From: Balneolaceae bacterium
Lineage (GTDB): Bacteria > Bacteroidota > Rhodothermia > Balneolales > Balneolaceae
Length of the DNA: 32,958 nt
Direction: 5' to 3'
Assembly: GCA_007134695.1 (NCBI GenBank)
Contig: SLKI01000044.1
Coordinates: 1 to 32,958, forward strand
The notes below the pieces were generated by a model, which had not been told where the DNA came from, ran no database searches, and worked only from the letters and a program-made list of their open reading frames with translations. Positions 14,450-23,083 of the stretch are shown here, one piece after another (position 1 is the stretch's first letter; each line of letters begins with the position of its first letter). Position numbers and translations under genes: made by a program.

Positions 14450-15704
14450 ATTTATCATCGAAGGCCCCACACCCCTGCAGGGAACATTGCCGGTCAGCGG
14501 ATCAAAAAATGCAGCACTGCCGCTGATGGCGGCTGCATTACTTGCCGACTCCCCCACCCGGATCCACCATGTACCCCGCCTGCGCGATATTTATACCTTC
14601 TGCAATGTGATCCGGGTAACCGGCACTCACGTACTGTTTGACGAAGATGAAGGCGTGGTGACCATCGACCCCTCCAATCTGGCTCACGTCGAATCGCCCT
14701 ACGAACTGGTACGAAAAATGAGGGCTTCGTTCTACATGCTCGGGGCTCTGCTTGGCCGAACAGGAAGAGCCAGAGTCTCCCTGCCCGGCGGGTGCGCCTG
14801 GGGGCCGCGCCCGGTCGACCTCCACCTCAAGGGAATGGAAGAGATGGGAGCCCGGATAGAGCTGGAAAGCGGGTATGTCGTCGCTGAATCCGGCGATCTG
14901 CTCGAAGGGGGGCGTTTCACTCTCAAACCGAGCAGTGTGGGAGCAACCATCAACCTGGTACTTGCCTCCGTTCTGCGAGCCAAGAAGTTTACTATTCACA
15001 ACGCCGCCAAAGAGCCCGATGTGGTTCTGCTTTGCAAAGCTCTGGTTAAGATGGGAGCCGATATCGAGGGAATCGGCAGCAACACACTCACCATCCGGAA
15101 AGTGAACAGTCTCAGCGGCACCACTCTTCACAACAGCCCGGACCGCATCGAAACCGGAACCTTCATGATTGCTGCGGCCATGCATCCTGAATCGGATGTA
15201 ACACTGACCAATACTTCTCCGGAAGATCTGGGAGTCTTTCCCGAATACTTTGAGAAGACTGGAGCTGAGGTGGAATTCAACGAAACGAGCATCCGGGTCA
15301 AAGCACCCGAAACGATCCGCCCGATGCCGGTTGAAACAGCGATCTACCCGGGATTCCCCACCGACCTGCAAGCTCAATGGTCCACCATGATGACCCAGGC
15401 CAAAGGCCGATCTGCCGTGACCGATAACGTCTACCCCGACCGGTTTAGCTATGTACCGGAATTAAAACGACTCGGTGCATCGATGCAGCTCTCCGGCAAT
15501 ACAGTGGAGATCGACGGCGGAAATTCACTGACCGGGGCCTCGGTTATGAGTACAGATTTGCGGGCGAGCGTCAGCCTGGTACTGGCCGGAATGATAGCCA
15601 AAGGCCAGACCGAAGTGCTGCGGGTCTATCATCTGGACCGCGGTTATGAAAATCTGGAGAAGAAGCTTAACCGGATCGGCGCCGACATCCTCCGGGTATC
15701 CTGA
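14442..15704 (+). CDS. murA: UDP-N-acetylglucosamine 1-carboxyvinyltransferase MurA, GTG start
   Basis: First committed step of peptidoglycan precursor synthesis, transferring enolpyruvate from PEP to UDP-GlcNAc. The N-terminus (FIIEGPTPLQGTLPVSGSKN) has the conserved SGSKNAAL motif, and the catalytic cysteine C118 lies in PGGCAWGPRPVDLHL, which is the fosfomycin target. The pattern PTDLQAQWSTMMTQAKGRS near residue 305 is also typical. The length, 420 aa, is normal. The start is GTG at 14442, 8 nt inside the biotin-carrier gene, so initiation is probably coupled. The stop is followed after 18 nt by a 22-bp repeat array. Confidence 0.97.
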   Translation: MDKFIIEGPTPLQGTLPVSGSKNAALPLMAAALLADSPTRIHHVPRLRDIYTFCNVIRVTGTHVLFDEDEGVVTIDPSNLAHVESPYELVRKMRASFYMLGALLGRTGRARVSLPGGCAWGPRPVDLHLKGMEEMGARIELESGYVVAESGDLLEGGRFTLKPSSVGATINLVLASVLRAKKFTIHNAAKEPDVVLLCKALVKMGADIEGIGSNTLTIRKVNSLSGTTLHNSPDRIETGTFMIAAAMHPESDVTLTNTSPEDLGVFPEYFEKTGAEVEFNETSIRVKAPETIRPMPVETAIYPGFPTDLQAQWSTMMTQAKGRSAVTDNVYPDRFSYVPELKRLGASMQLSGNTVEIDGGNSLTGASVMSTDLRASVSLVLAGMIAKGQTEVLRVYHLDRGYENLEKKLNRIGADILRVS

Positions 15705-15722
15705 ACTGAGCGGGGCTTACTT

Positions 15723-15876
15723 CAGATCGCTTCCCCGTTATTATCAAATTGCTGCCCGGTTTTTATCAAATTGCTGTCCTGTTTTTATCAAATTGCTGTC
15801 CTGTTTTTATCAAATTGCTGTCCTGTTTTTATCAAATTGCTGTCCTGTTTTCACCAGATCGCCGTCTAATTGTAAC
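15723..15876. repeat. 22-bp tandem array, seven copies with diverged flanks
   Basis: Seven units of exactly 22 nt start at 15723, 15745, 15767, 15789, 15811, 15833 and 15855. Units 3-5 are identical (they begin CAAATTGCTGTCCTG and end in TTTTTAT). Units 2 and 6 differ by a few bases, and the outermost units (CAGATCGC starts) are clearly diverged. This gradient is typical of arrays renewed in the centre by unequal recombination or slippage. Confidence 0.92.
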
Positions 15877-16260
15877 ATTTGTTTAATCTTTATCGTTATT
15901 GAGATGCGGACTTAATATTTGCAAAACTTTATCCTATATTAAGAGACGTCGGGCAGAAAAATACCCGCAAATGAAAATAGGCTTTTATATTTTTGATATT
16001 TAAAGACTTACATATCATACCCTGGCTTCTTGTCTGTACGCTTGATGCGCTCGGTCGCAAGCCGGAAACCAATTCTGACCGGACGGAACTTTCATCCGGT
16101 TCATATCTGCCCCCACATAAAAACAGAAATTTCAATAACGCTCACCTTCGGTTAGCTGAAGGCAGAATTCGACCTGTTTTACTACCAAATTGTCGTTTGA
16201 TGAGAAGATTCGAATCTGTGTGTCGCGAATTCCTCGATACAAGCCGATCCATACTGAAAG

Positions 16261-16283
16261 GTGTGCGTTTGAAAATTGCACAC
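16261..16283 (+). promoter_or_regulatory. Hairpin next to the rng start codon
   Basis: GTGTGC (16261-16266) pairs with GCACAC (16278-16283), around an 11-nt A/T-rich loop, and can be extended by a G-U and an A-U pair (16259-16285). It covers the ribosome binding region 4 nt before ATG 16288, so it could limit translation. RNase E of E. coli autoregulates through hairpins in its long leader; whether this leader does the same is inference. Confidence 0.4.
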
Positions 16284-16287
16284 TTGC

Positions 16288-18051
16288 ATGAAGAATCAAA
16301 TTATTATCCACTCTGCGGGCAAACAGACCCGTATTGCGTTGATCGAAAATGGAGAGCTGGCACAAATCTTCATCGAGTCCGAGGATAACCAGCGGACTGT
16401 CGGTGACATCTATGTAGCGCGTGTACACAAGGTAATGAGCGGTATTCGAGCCGCATTTATCGATGTGGGCATGCAGAAAGACGCATTTCTACACTTTTCC
16501 GATGCCGGTGATCACCTGGGAGACTATGTGAAAATGCTCAACGGAAAGGGCAGCCTGAGTTCCGATGCGAAAAAGGGGCTCGATAAGTTCAACAAGCTCT
16601 CCAACAATGAAAAGCAGATCCTGGCCGGGAAAATTTTAAACTCCGGACAGCAAGTACTGGTCCAGATTGTCAAGGAACCGATCGGTTCCAAAGGTCCCCG
16701 TGTATCTACCGATATCACCATTGCGGGCCGTTTTCTGGTACTCATTCCGATGGGGCAGTATATCGCCGTATCCAAAAAAATTAATAACAAAAAGGAGAGG
16801 CGGCGGCTGAAAGGGGTCGTAGGATCGATGCTCCCCGATGGGTTCGGCGTGATCATACGAACTGTCGCCCAGGGGCAAGACAAACAGGCGCTGGAAGATG
16901 ATCTGAGGACCGTATTAAAGAAATGGGAGATGATTCTCGACAAGCTCGAAAAATCCAAGCCGCCTGCCCTTCTTCACAAGGATCTCGACATGACCGAGAG
17001 CCTGGTACGGGATCTTTTTGCCAAAAATTACGAACGAGTATTGATCGACGACTATCAACTCTACAAGTCGATCAAGAATTATGTCGACCAGATTGCACCG
17101 CGTATGACCTCCGCTGTGCAGCTTTACAAAAACAAGGAACATATATTCGATCACACTAACATCTCCGAAGATGTCAACTCGATCTTCAGTCCCAGAGTAC
17201 GCATGCCTTCGGGCGGCTATCTGATCTTTGAGCAGACCGAAGCGATGTACGTTGTCGATGTAAACTCCGGCCCCTATGCTGCCAAACAGAAACAGGAAGA
17301 CAACTCTCTTAAAACCAACCTGGAAGCGGCCCGGGAGATCGCCAAACAACTGCGGCTGCGAGATATCGGGGGGATCATTGTGGTCGACTTTATCGACCAG
17401 CGGAATGACAAGAATCGTAAAAAGATTTATGACGAACTGAAAAAGGAGTTTAAAAAAGATCAGGCCAAAACCAACGTCATCGGCATGAGTGACTTCGGCC
17501 TGGTTCAGATCACCCGGCAGAGGATCCGGCCGAGTGTCGTACGGTCTGTCTCCAAAGTCTGCCCGATGTGCGGCGGCTCGGGAACGATCGTTACACGCGA
17601 CACCATCGTTACCGATATCTCAAGCTGGCTCAGCAAGTTCAAAACCAGTACCGACTACCGGGCTGTTGATGTCTATATCAACCCCTTCCTCAAATCGTTC
17701 CTGACCAAAGGCCTGATCAGCACAAGGCTGAAGTGGATGTTCCGCTACCGCATTCGAATCACACTGATCGCCGACGAGACGATTTCGCTGAACGAGTTCA
17801 AGGCGACTCTAGCCGGCAGTGAGCTGGACATCACCGAAGCCGTTCTTAGAGGCGACAATATCGATCCATTGATCGAGTCGAACCAGGAGGAGATTCTGGA
17901 TCTGGAAGAGGAGGAGAAAGAGGATAACCTCGACTACTACTCCAGAGATGACGATAACGGAAAGCATAATGGGCGAAAACAACGTCCCCAGCGCCCGAAG
18001 CGGGGTCAGAGCGACGACCGTAAAAGCAGAAGGGAGTATCAGAAAAATTGA
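16288..18051 (+). CDS. rng: Ribonuclease E/G family endoribonuclease
   Basis: Cleaves single-stranded A/U-rich RNA in mRNA decay and rRNA/tRNA processing. Start at ATG 16288 (MKNQIIIHS); a TTG four codons earlier is less likely. An S1-like segment lies at about 36-120 ([20 protein letters not shown]). The catalytic DNase-I-like domain has D324 in VVDVNSGPY and D367 in [14 protein letters not shown], spaced 43 residues as in E. coli D303/D346. C425 and C428 in CPMCGGSG form the zinc link. A basic, disordered tail of about 30 residues ([12 protein letters not shown]) ends the 587-aa protein, so it is nearer RNase G than full RNase E. It overlaps the hslV start region. Confidence 0.94.
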   Translation: MKNQIIIHSAGKQTRIALIENGELAQIFIESEDNQRTVGDIYVARVHKVMSGIRAAFIDVGMQKDAFLHFSDAGDHLGDYVKMLNGKGSLSSDAKKGLDKFNKLSNNEKQILAGKILNSGQQVLVQIVKEPIGSKGPRVSTDITIAGRFLVLIPMGQYIAVSKKINNKKERRRLKGVVGSMLPDGFGVIIRTVAQGQDKQALEDDLRTVLKKWEMILDKLEKSKPPALLHKDLDMTESLVRDLFAKNYERVLIDDYQLYKSIKNYVDQIAPRMTSAVQLYKNKEHIFDHTNISEDVNSIFSPRVRMPSGGYLIFEQTEAMYVVDVNSGPYAAKQKQEDNSLKTNLEAAREIAKQLRLRDIGGIIVVDFIDQRNDKNRKKIYDELKKEFKKDQAKTNVIGMSDFGLVQITRQRIRPSVVRSVSKVCPMCGGSGTIVTRDTIVTDISSWLSKFKTSTDYRAVDVYINPFLKSFLTKGLISTRLKWMFRYRIRITLIADETISLNEFKATLAGSELDITEAVLRGDNIDPLIESNQEEILDLEEEEKEDNLDYYSRDDDNGKHNGRKQRPQRPKRGQSDDRKSRREYQKN

Positions 18052-18068
18052 GTGATTCCAGAGAAAAA

Positions 18069-18620
18069 ATGACAGATCTATCGAACCTTCACGCCACAAC
18101 TGTTGTTGGAGTGATTCATAACGGAGAGTGTGCCATCGGCAGCGACGGTCAAGCCACCCTCGATAAAACGATTATGAAAGCGACCGCCAGCAAGGTGCGC
18201 ACCCTTCAGGAGGGAAAAGTCCTGGCAGGATTTGCAGGGTCAACAGCCGATGCATTTACCCTGTTCGAAAAATTTGAAGAGAAACTGGAGAGCTACAACG
18301 GCAATCTTCAGCGTGCAGCCGTAGAGCTGGCCAAGGAGTGGAGAAAAGACAAGTTTTTACAAAAATTGCAGGCCTTGCTGGCCGTTATGGACAAGAACAC
18401 ACCCCTGATCATCTCCGGCCAGGGGGATGTGATTGAACCGGACGACCAGATTATTTCGATCGGAAGCGGCGGGATGTACGCTCTTGCTGCAGCACGGGCC
18501 ATGAAAGCTGATGCTCCAGACCTGACGGCGAAACAAATTGTCGAGAAGTCACTAAAAATTGCATCGGAAATCGATATTTACACGAATGATCATTTAACGA
18601 TACTGGAAATTAATGGTTAA
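18069..18620 (+). CDS. hslV: ATP-dependent protease peptidase subunit HslV
   Basis: A proteasome-like peptidase that forms a double hexamer and works with HslU. The active-site threonine is the first of the TT pair in [12 protein letters not shown], which becomes N-terminal after removal of the short leader MTDLSNLHA. Further family blocks: [35 protein letters not shown], and [15 protein letters not shown]. Start at ATG 18069; a TTG at 18048 overlaps the rng stop (TTGA) and is the alternative, adding seven residues to the leader. The gene ends 8 nt into hslU. Leader removal rather than simple Met removal is expected, as in ClpQ of Bacillus. Confidence 0.95.
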   Translation: MTDLSNLHATTVVGVIHNGECAIGSDGQATLDKTIMKATASKVRTLQEGKVLAGFAGSTADAFTLFEKFEEKLESYNGNLQRAAVELAKEWRKDKFLQKLQALLAVMDKNTPLIISGQGDVIEPDDQIISIGSGGMYALAAARAMKADAPDLTAKQIVEKSLKIASEIDIYTNDHLTILEING

Positions 18621-20082
18621 GGAAGTACCCCAAAAAATAGATCCGAAAGACCTGACACCGCGTCAGATAGTCGAAGCACTCGACACCTATATTGTCGGCC
18701 AGAAGGAGGCGAAACGCTCAGTGGCGATCTCTTTGCGTAACCGCTGGAGGCGCCTCAATTCGGATGAGGAGATTCGCGATGAAATTATCCCCAACAACAT
18801 TCTGATGATCGGCCCGACCGGGGTTGGAAAGACAGAGATCGCACGCCGTCTGGCCCGGCTGGCCAATGCACCGTTTATCAAGGTTGAGGCCTCCAAGTTT
18901 ACCGAAGTGGGTTATGTGGGGCGCGATGTGGAGTCGATGATCCGCGACCTGGTAGATATCGGGGTCAATATGGTGAAGCAGGAGATGCAGGAGAGGGTCA
19001 AAGAGAAAGCGGCTGCCATTGTGGAAGAGAGAATTCTCGATATACTGATACCTCCTGTCCGCAAAAGCCGGGGTAACTCTGCCGGAAGCACAGCCGGTAC
19101 GACAAGCAGTACGAACCGTTCGGCGACGAGCAGTACGACCGATACCGATTTTGATCCCGGCCAGGCCAGTGATGCCGAACTGAACGAACGAACCCGGGAA
19201 CGTTTCCGCGAGAAGCTTAAAAACGGTGAACTGGACGACCGCAAAATCGAGATCGAAGTCAGCCCGAAGAAGAAACCAACGATGCAGCTGTTCGGCCCGC
19301 AAGGGGTGGAAGAGATGGGTATCAACCTGCAGGATATGCTGGGCAATCTTGCCGGCGGCCGTAAAAAGGTCAAACGGACGATGACGATCCGGGAAGCACG
19401 ACAATATCTGCTCGAAGAGGAGTCGGAAAAACTGATCGACCATGAAGCTGCCATCCAGGAGGCACTGGAACGAGTTCAGAGCCAGGGGATCGTATTTATC
19501 GATGAGATCGACAAGGTGGCCGAATCAACAGGCAGCTCCGGTAGTAAAGGAGGGCCTGATGTCAGCCGTCAGGGAGTGCAGCGCGACCTGTTGCCGATTG
19601 TGGAGGGCAGCGCCGTCTCAACGCGAAACGGTATTGTAAGAACCGACCATATCCTGTTTATCGCCTCGGGAGCTTTTCATGTTTCAAAACCTTCCGACTT
19701 GATTCCTGAACTCCAGGGACGATTCCCGATCCGTGTCGAACTTGATTCTCTGACCGAAGAAGACTTTATCGATATTTTGACTCAGCCGAAAAATGCGCTG
19801 ACCAAACAGTACCAGGCGATGCTGTCCGCCGAAGGTGTTCAGATTGAGTTTACCGACGATGCGATTCGCGAAATCGCCCGCATTGCCGCCCAGGTGAACG
19901 ACCGGGTCGAGAATATCGGAGCCCGAAGACTGCACACAATCCTGTCATCACTTCTTGAAGAGCTGCTCTATGCCGTACCTGACGATATCAGCTCGGGCGA
20001 GATTACGATCGACAGGGATTATGTGGACAAACAACTTCAGGATCTGGCTACCGACAAGGACCTGAGCCACTACATACTGTAA
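18613..20082 (+). CDS. hslU: ATP-dependent protease ATPase subunit HslU
   Basis: The AAA+ unfoldase hexamer that feeds substrates into HslV. Walker A is GPTGVGKT (67-74), the pore motif GYVGRD lies near 100-105, Walker B is IVFIDEIDK (about 294-302), and the sensor-2 region contains GARRLHTI. The C-terminal LSHYIL is the conserved tail that docks into HslV. It has 489 aa against about 443 in E. coli; the difference is a low-complexity Ser/Thr/Gly/Asn-rich stretch in the intermediate (I) domain, about residues 150-182. It overlaps hslV by 8 nt, so HslV and HslU are made together. The stop is followed by a short gap with no strong terminator. Confidence 0.96.
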   Translation: MVKEVPQKIDPKDLTPRQIVEALDTYIVGQKEAKRSVAISLRNRWRRLNSDEEIRDEIIPNNILMIGPTGVGKTEIARRLARLANAPFIKVEASKFTEVGYVGRDVESMIRDLVDIGVNMVKQEMQERVKEKAAAIVEERILDILIPPVRKSRGNSAGSTAGTTSSTNRSATSSTTDTDFDPGQASDAELNERTRERFREKLKNGELDDRKIEIEVSPKKKPTMQLFGPQGVEEMGINLQDMLGNLAGGRKKVKRTMTIREARQYLLEEESEKLIDHEAAIQEALERVQSQGIVFIDEIDKVAESTGSSGSKGGPDVSRQGVQRDLLPIVEGSAVSTRNGIVRTDHILFIASGAFHVSKPSDLIPELQGRFPIRVELDSLTEEDFIDILTQPKNALTKQYQAMLSAEGVQIEFTDDAIREIARIAAQVNDRVENIGARRLHTILSSLLEELLYAVPDDISSGEITIDRDYVDKQLQDLATDKDLSHYIL

Positions 20083-20262
20083 GGACAGCAGGCCTGGTTT
20101 GCCTGAAAATCAAACCTGACGAATCTATCATGCTTGTGAAGTGACCGGCCGGACGGGAAATAGTTGTCCGGGCCTGCAAACATTTCCATGATCAGGCGGT
20201 GAGAAAAGAATAGACGATGTGAACAGTTTGTTATCTATGAACAGAATGCAGAGTAAGTCGGG

Positions 20263-20292
20263 TTGGCTTTTTGCACCGTTGATAACTATAAT
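20263..20292 (+). promoter_or_regulatory. Probable promoter of the S41 protease gene
   Basis: TTGGCT (20263-20268) and TATAAT (20287-20292) are separated by 18 nt and lie about 46 nt upstream of the ATG at 20338. It is the clearest sigma-70-like pair in the hslU-to-protease gap. Confidence 0.5.
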
Positions 20293-20337
20293 TTAAGCCC
20301 CGTGTAAGCGTTTTTCTTTTATAAACTGATTGATGAT

Positions 20338-22218
20338 ATGTCGTTACGAAAATTTCTACTGCCAAACATAGTTGTACTGATCCTGCTGTCGGCCGTCTGG
20401 GTTGCGGGTATCGACAGGGTTTATCTCGAAAATGATCATCAGGAGAATCTTTCGAAGTACCTTCAGGTACAGCAGCGAGTCGTTGACAATTATGTCTATG
20501 AAGCCGATATCAACGAGTTGTACAAGATGAGTATGCACGGTTTTATCAAGGCTCTCAATGAAGGCAGAGAAGAAAGTGAAGATCGATTTGAAATCTCAGG
20601 GACACCGGCAGATACCGTCTTTACCGATTTGGATTTAAGGAATTTTCGTGAGGCTTTTTCGAAATTCGAAGATGCCTACCTCTATATTGCCAACAACTAT
20701 CCGGATCAGAACATGACCCGTCTTACCGAAGGTGCAATCCGGGGAATGTTTACAGCGCTGGATCCCCACTCGGTCTATATCCGGCCGGAGGAAAGCGAAC
20801 AGATTCAGGAAGATTTTGACGGGAAGTTTCAGGGGATCGGAATTCAATTCAACATCATTGACGATACCATCACCGTGGTAACCGCCATTTCGGGAGGCCC
20901 AAGTGATCAGCTCGGTATAATCTCCGGCGACCGCATCATCAAAATCAATGATGAAGATGCAGTCGGATTGGCAGAAGAAGATGTGATGAGCAAGCTTCGC
21001 GGACCGAAAGGAACCGAGGTGAAAGTCACCATCAAACGGCCCAATACACCCTCTCTGCTCAACCTGACGATCGAACGGGACGAGATCCCCCTTACTACGA
21101 TAGACACATTTTATAAGACCGATGACATTACCGGCTATGTCAAAATCAACCGGTTTGCCGCTACCACACATAGTGAATTTATGGATGCTGTCCGTGAAAT
21201 GAAGGAGGACGGAATGGAGCGCCTGATTGTCGATTTCAGAAACAATCCCGGCGGATACCTGAGCCAGGCGATTGCAATTGCCGAAGAATTTTTTCCGATG
21301 GGGACGAAGCTGGTATCGACCGAGAGCCGCCACGCCCGTTTTACTTCCGATGCTCTATCTCGTAAAAACGGGGAGCTGCGCAATATGCCGGTGATTGTAT
21401 TGGTTAATGAAGGGTCCGCATCAGCCAGTGAAATTGTAAGTGGTGCGATACAGGATCACGACCGGGGCCTGATTGTCGGCCGCAGAACTTTTGGCAAAGG
21501 GCTGGTTCAGCAACAGTATGAGCTGGTAGACAAGAGCAATATCAGGGTGACGATATCCAAATATCTGACTCCGTCGGGACGAACCATTCAAAAGCCGATT
21601 GAAGGTGATCGCGAGCAGTATGCCTATGAAATTTATACCCGGGATTCTGCGATCGATGATGCCGCTTCATTTACCGGGCACGTTCCCGACTCTCTGGTGT
21701 TCAATACAATGGCTGGCCGAAAAGTTTATGGCGGCGGCGGAATCGTTCCGGATTTCATTGTTCCCGAAGATACAACTCTCTCCCATTATGTCTTCAATTT
21801 TATGCTGGCCAACCGGGCAGATTTCAACTTTGTTCGAAATTACCTGGATGATTATGGTGATCAGGTCCGCGCCGAGTGGGAAGGCGATTATCAGCGCTAC
21901 AGAAACCAGTTCAGCTGGAGTGATGCAGATCGGCAGCGATTTGTTGACGAACTCTCAGGACACGGCCTGGTCATTTCCGAAGAGTACACTGAACCGACCA
22001 TCGAAGATGATCAGCTGAAGGTCTCTCAACAACACCTGGATGAGGTGCTCTGGATGGCCGAGGCGAGATTGAGAGCGGAATTGGCACGTCAGATCTGGGG
22101 ACAGGAGTATTTCTATCCGATTATCAATGACGCATTCAACGATATTCTCCGCGAAGCGATGAATCTCTGGGATGAGGTCAACAATCTGGAAGCCCTGGCA
22201 GCCACCGCCACGAACTGA
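20338..22218 (+). CDS. S41 family C-terminal processing peptidase (CtpA/Prc-like)
   Basis: A membrane-anchored periplasmic serine protease. A signal anchor (LPNIVVLILLSAVWVAGI, 8-25) is followed by two related helical blocks (about 45-75 and 110-145; the second reads TEGAIRGMFTALDPHSVYI), a PDZ domain (about 160-240, FQGIGIQFN to RGPKGTEVKVTI) and the protease core. The catalytic pair is S362 in NEGSASASEI and K387 in GRRTFGKGLVQ, with 25 residues between them as in Tsp. A C-terminal region of about 180 residues follows. The 626-aa length is longer than CtpA (about 400-450), closer to Tsp/Prc. Substrates are unknown. It has its own promoter and converges on rsmE after 26 nt. Confidence 0.93.
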   Translation: MSLRKFLLPNIVVLILLSAVWVAGIDRVYLENDHQENLSKYLQVQQRVVDNYVYEADINELYKMSMHGFIKALNEGREESEDRFEISGTPADTVFTDLDLRNFREAFSKFEDAYLYIANNYPDQNMTRLTEGAIRGMFTALDPHSVYIRPEESEQIQEDFDGKFQGIGIQFNIIDDTITVVTAISGGPSDQLGIISGDRIIKINDEDAVGLAEEDVMSKLRGPKGTEVKVTIKRPNTPSLLNLTIERDEIPLTTIDTFYKTDDITGYVKINRFAATTHSEFMDAVREMKEDGMERLIVDFRNNPGGYLSQAIAIAEEFFPMGTKLVSTESRHARFTSDALSRKNGELRNMPVIVLVNEGSASASEIVSGAIQDHDRGLIVGRRTFGKGLVQQQYELVDKSNIRVTISKYLTPSGRTIQKPIEGDREQYAYEIYTRDSAIDDAASFTGHVPDSLVFNTMAGRKVYGGGGIVPDFIVPEDTTLSHYVFNFMLANRADFNFVRNYLDDYGDQVRAEWEGDYQRYRNQFSWSDADRQRFVDELSGHGLVISEEYTEPTIEDDQLKVSQQHLDEVLWMAEARLRAELARQIWGQEYFYPIINDAFNDILREAMNLWDEVNNLEALAATATN

Positions 22219-22244
22219 TCTGTTGTACACCTAACACCTCTACC

Positions 22245-23021
22245 TTAAAGGCAGACTCGCGCTGCAATAGAGATCACAGCTGTCTCGGTTCGCAATCGAT
22301 AACTTCCCAGAGAAACCGGTTTGACCTCTCGCGACTTCATCAGCGCTCTCTCCTTTTCGGAAAAACCGCCTTCCGGCCCCACAATACAGAATAGCTTGAA
22401 CTGATTGCCGGCTGCCGGCTCATTAATCAGTGATATACCCGGAGTCAGTCCGAGTTCTGTGCGATCCGGTACATGCTGATATGCATTTTTATCCGCCACC
22501 ATCATTTCAAAGGGAGTATTCTCACCCCGTCCGAAACTGCCATCTTCTCCAAGGGAGATCACCTCTGCAAGGCTATCGCAGATATGAATGGATGGGAGCC
22601 AGGGCCGAAGACTCTGTTTCATGGCACTCTGTGCCGCCGATTCCAGCCGGTCGGCCCGGACCGATTTTTTTTCGCTGTGCTCCCCTCTGTAAACCAAAAT
22701 GTGGCTCACCCCCAACTCCACCCCTTTCTCAACGGCAAACTCCAGCCGATCACGCTTCTTGATCAACCCGATAGCCAGAGCCAGTTCCGGGTCGGGCGGC
22801 GGGCAAAACCAGCATTTATCAGCTTTTGCGGTCAAGAATTCTTTGCTCACCGACTCCACAATGCCGCTGCAGATCCATCCCTTGCCGTCCGTTGCGTGAA
22901 TCCGGTCTCCTTCGGCAATTCTCAACACTTTGTGTGCATGAAGAGCTTCCTGGCCCTCCAGAGTAAAATGCGAGGGATGACTCTTCTCCAGACGATCTTG
23001 AGTATAAAAAAGATTGGTCAT
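22245..23021 (-). CDS. rsmE: 16S rRNA (uracil(1498)-N3)-methyltransferase RsmE
   Basis: Methylates N3 of U1498 in 16S rRNA using SAM. It has an N-terminal PUA-like domain (MTNLFYTQDRL, then HKVLRIAEGDRIHATDGKG) and a SPOUT methyltransferase domain with the knot motifs LIKKRDRLEFAVEKGVELGV, IVGPEGGFSEKE and SLGSYRLRTETAVISI. The length, 258 aa, is slightly above E. coli's 243. It converges on the S41 protease gene. It lies about 60 nt downstream of the dCTP deaminase gene and may share its transcript. Confidence 0.95.
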   Translation of the reverse strand: MTNLFYTQDRLEKSHPSHFTLEGQEALHAHKVLRIAEGDRIHATDGKGWICSGIVESVSKEFLTAKADKCWFCPPPDPELALAIGLIKKRDRLEFAVEKGVELGVSHILVYRGEHSEKKSVRADRLESAAQSAMKQSLRPWLPSIHICDSLAEVISLGEDGSFGRGENTPFEMMVADKNAYQHVPDRTELGLTPGISLINEPAAGNQFKLFCIVGPEGGFSEKERALMKSREVKPVSLGSYRLRTETAVISIAARVCL

Positions 23022-23083
23022 GTTGAGGTCGAATTCATCAGGCTAACCGGTCCGGTTTTCCGATAGCCCGGGTCAAATCAGCT

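Larger units (their letters stand above)
15705..16287 (+). other. Long gene-free region and probable leader of the RNase E/G gene
   Basis: About 580 nt without a supported gene. From 15723 to 15876 it consists of the 22-bp array. At 15911-15943 CTTAATAT and ATATTAAG form an inverted repeat. From about 15950 on I find no coding frame with family resemblance, and there is a hairpin of GTGTGC and GCACAC (16261-16283) just upstream of the rng start. No clear promoter was found. Confidence 0.5.

Noticed and set aside
14538..15377. 279-aa - strand open frame opposite murA
   Set aside because: Shadow frame of murA; composition is that of antisense coding and no family match is seen.
15646..15915. 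89-aa open frame through the 22-bp array
   Set aside because: Its repeated peptide is only the translation of the repeat; it begins inside murA.
20086..20140. Hairpin after hslU (GGTTTG with CAAACC)
   Set aside because: Six-base stem without a T run, so not a convincing terminator.
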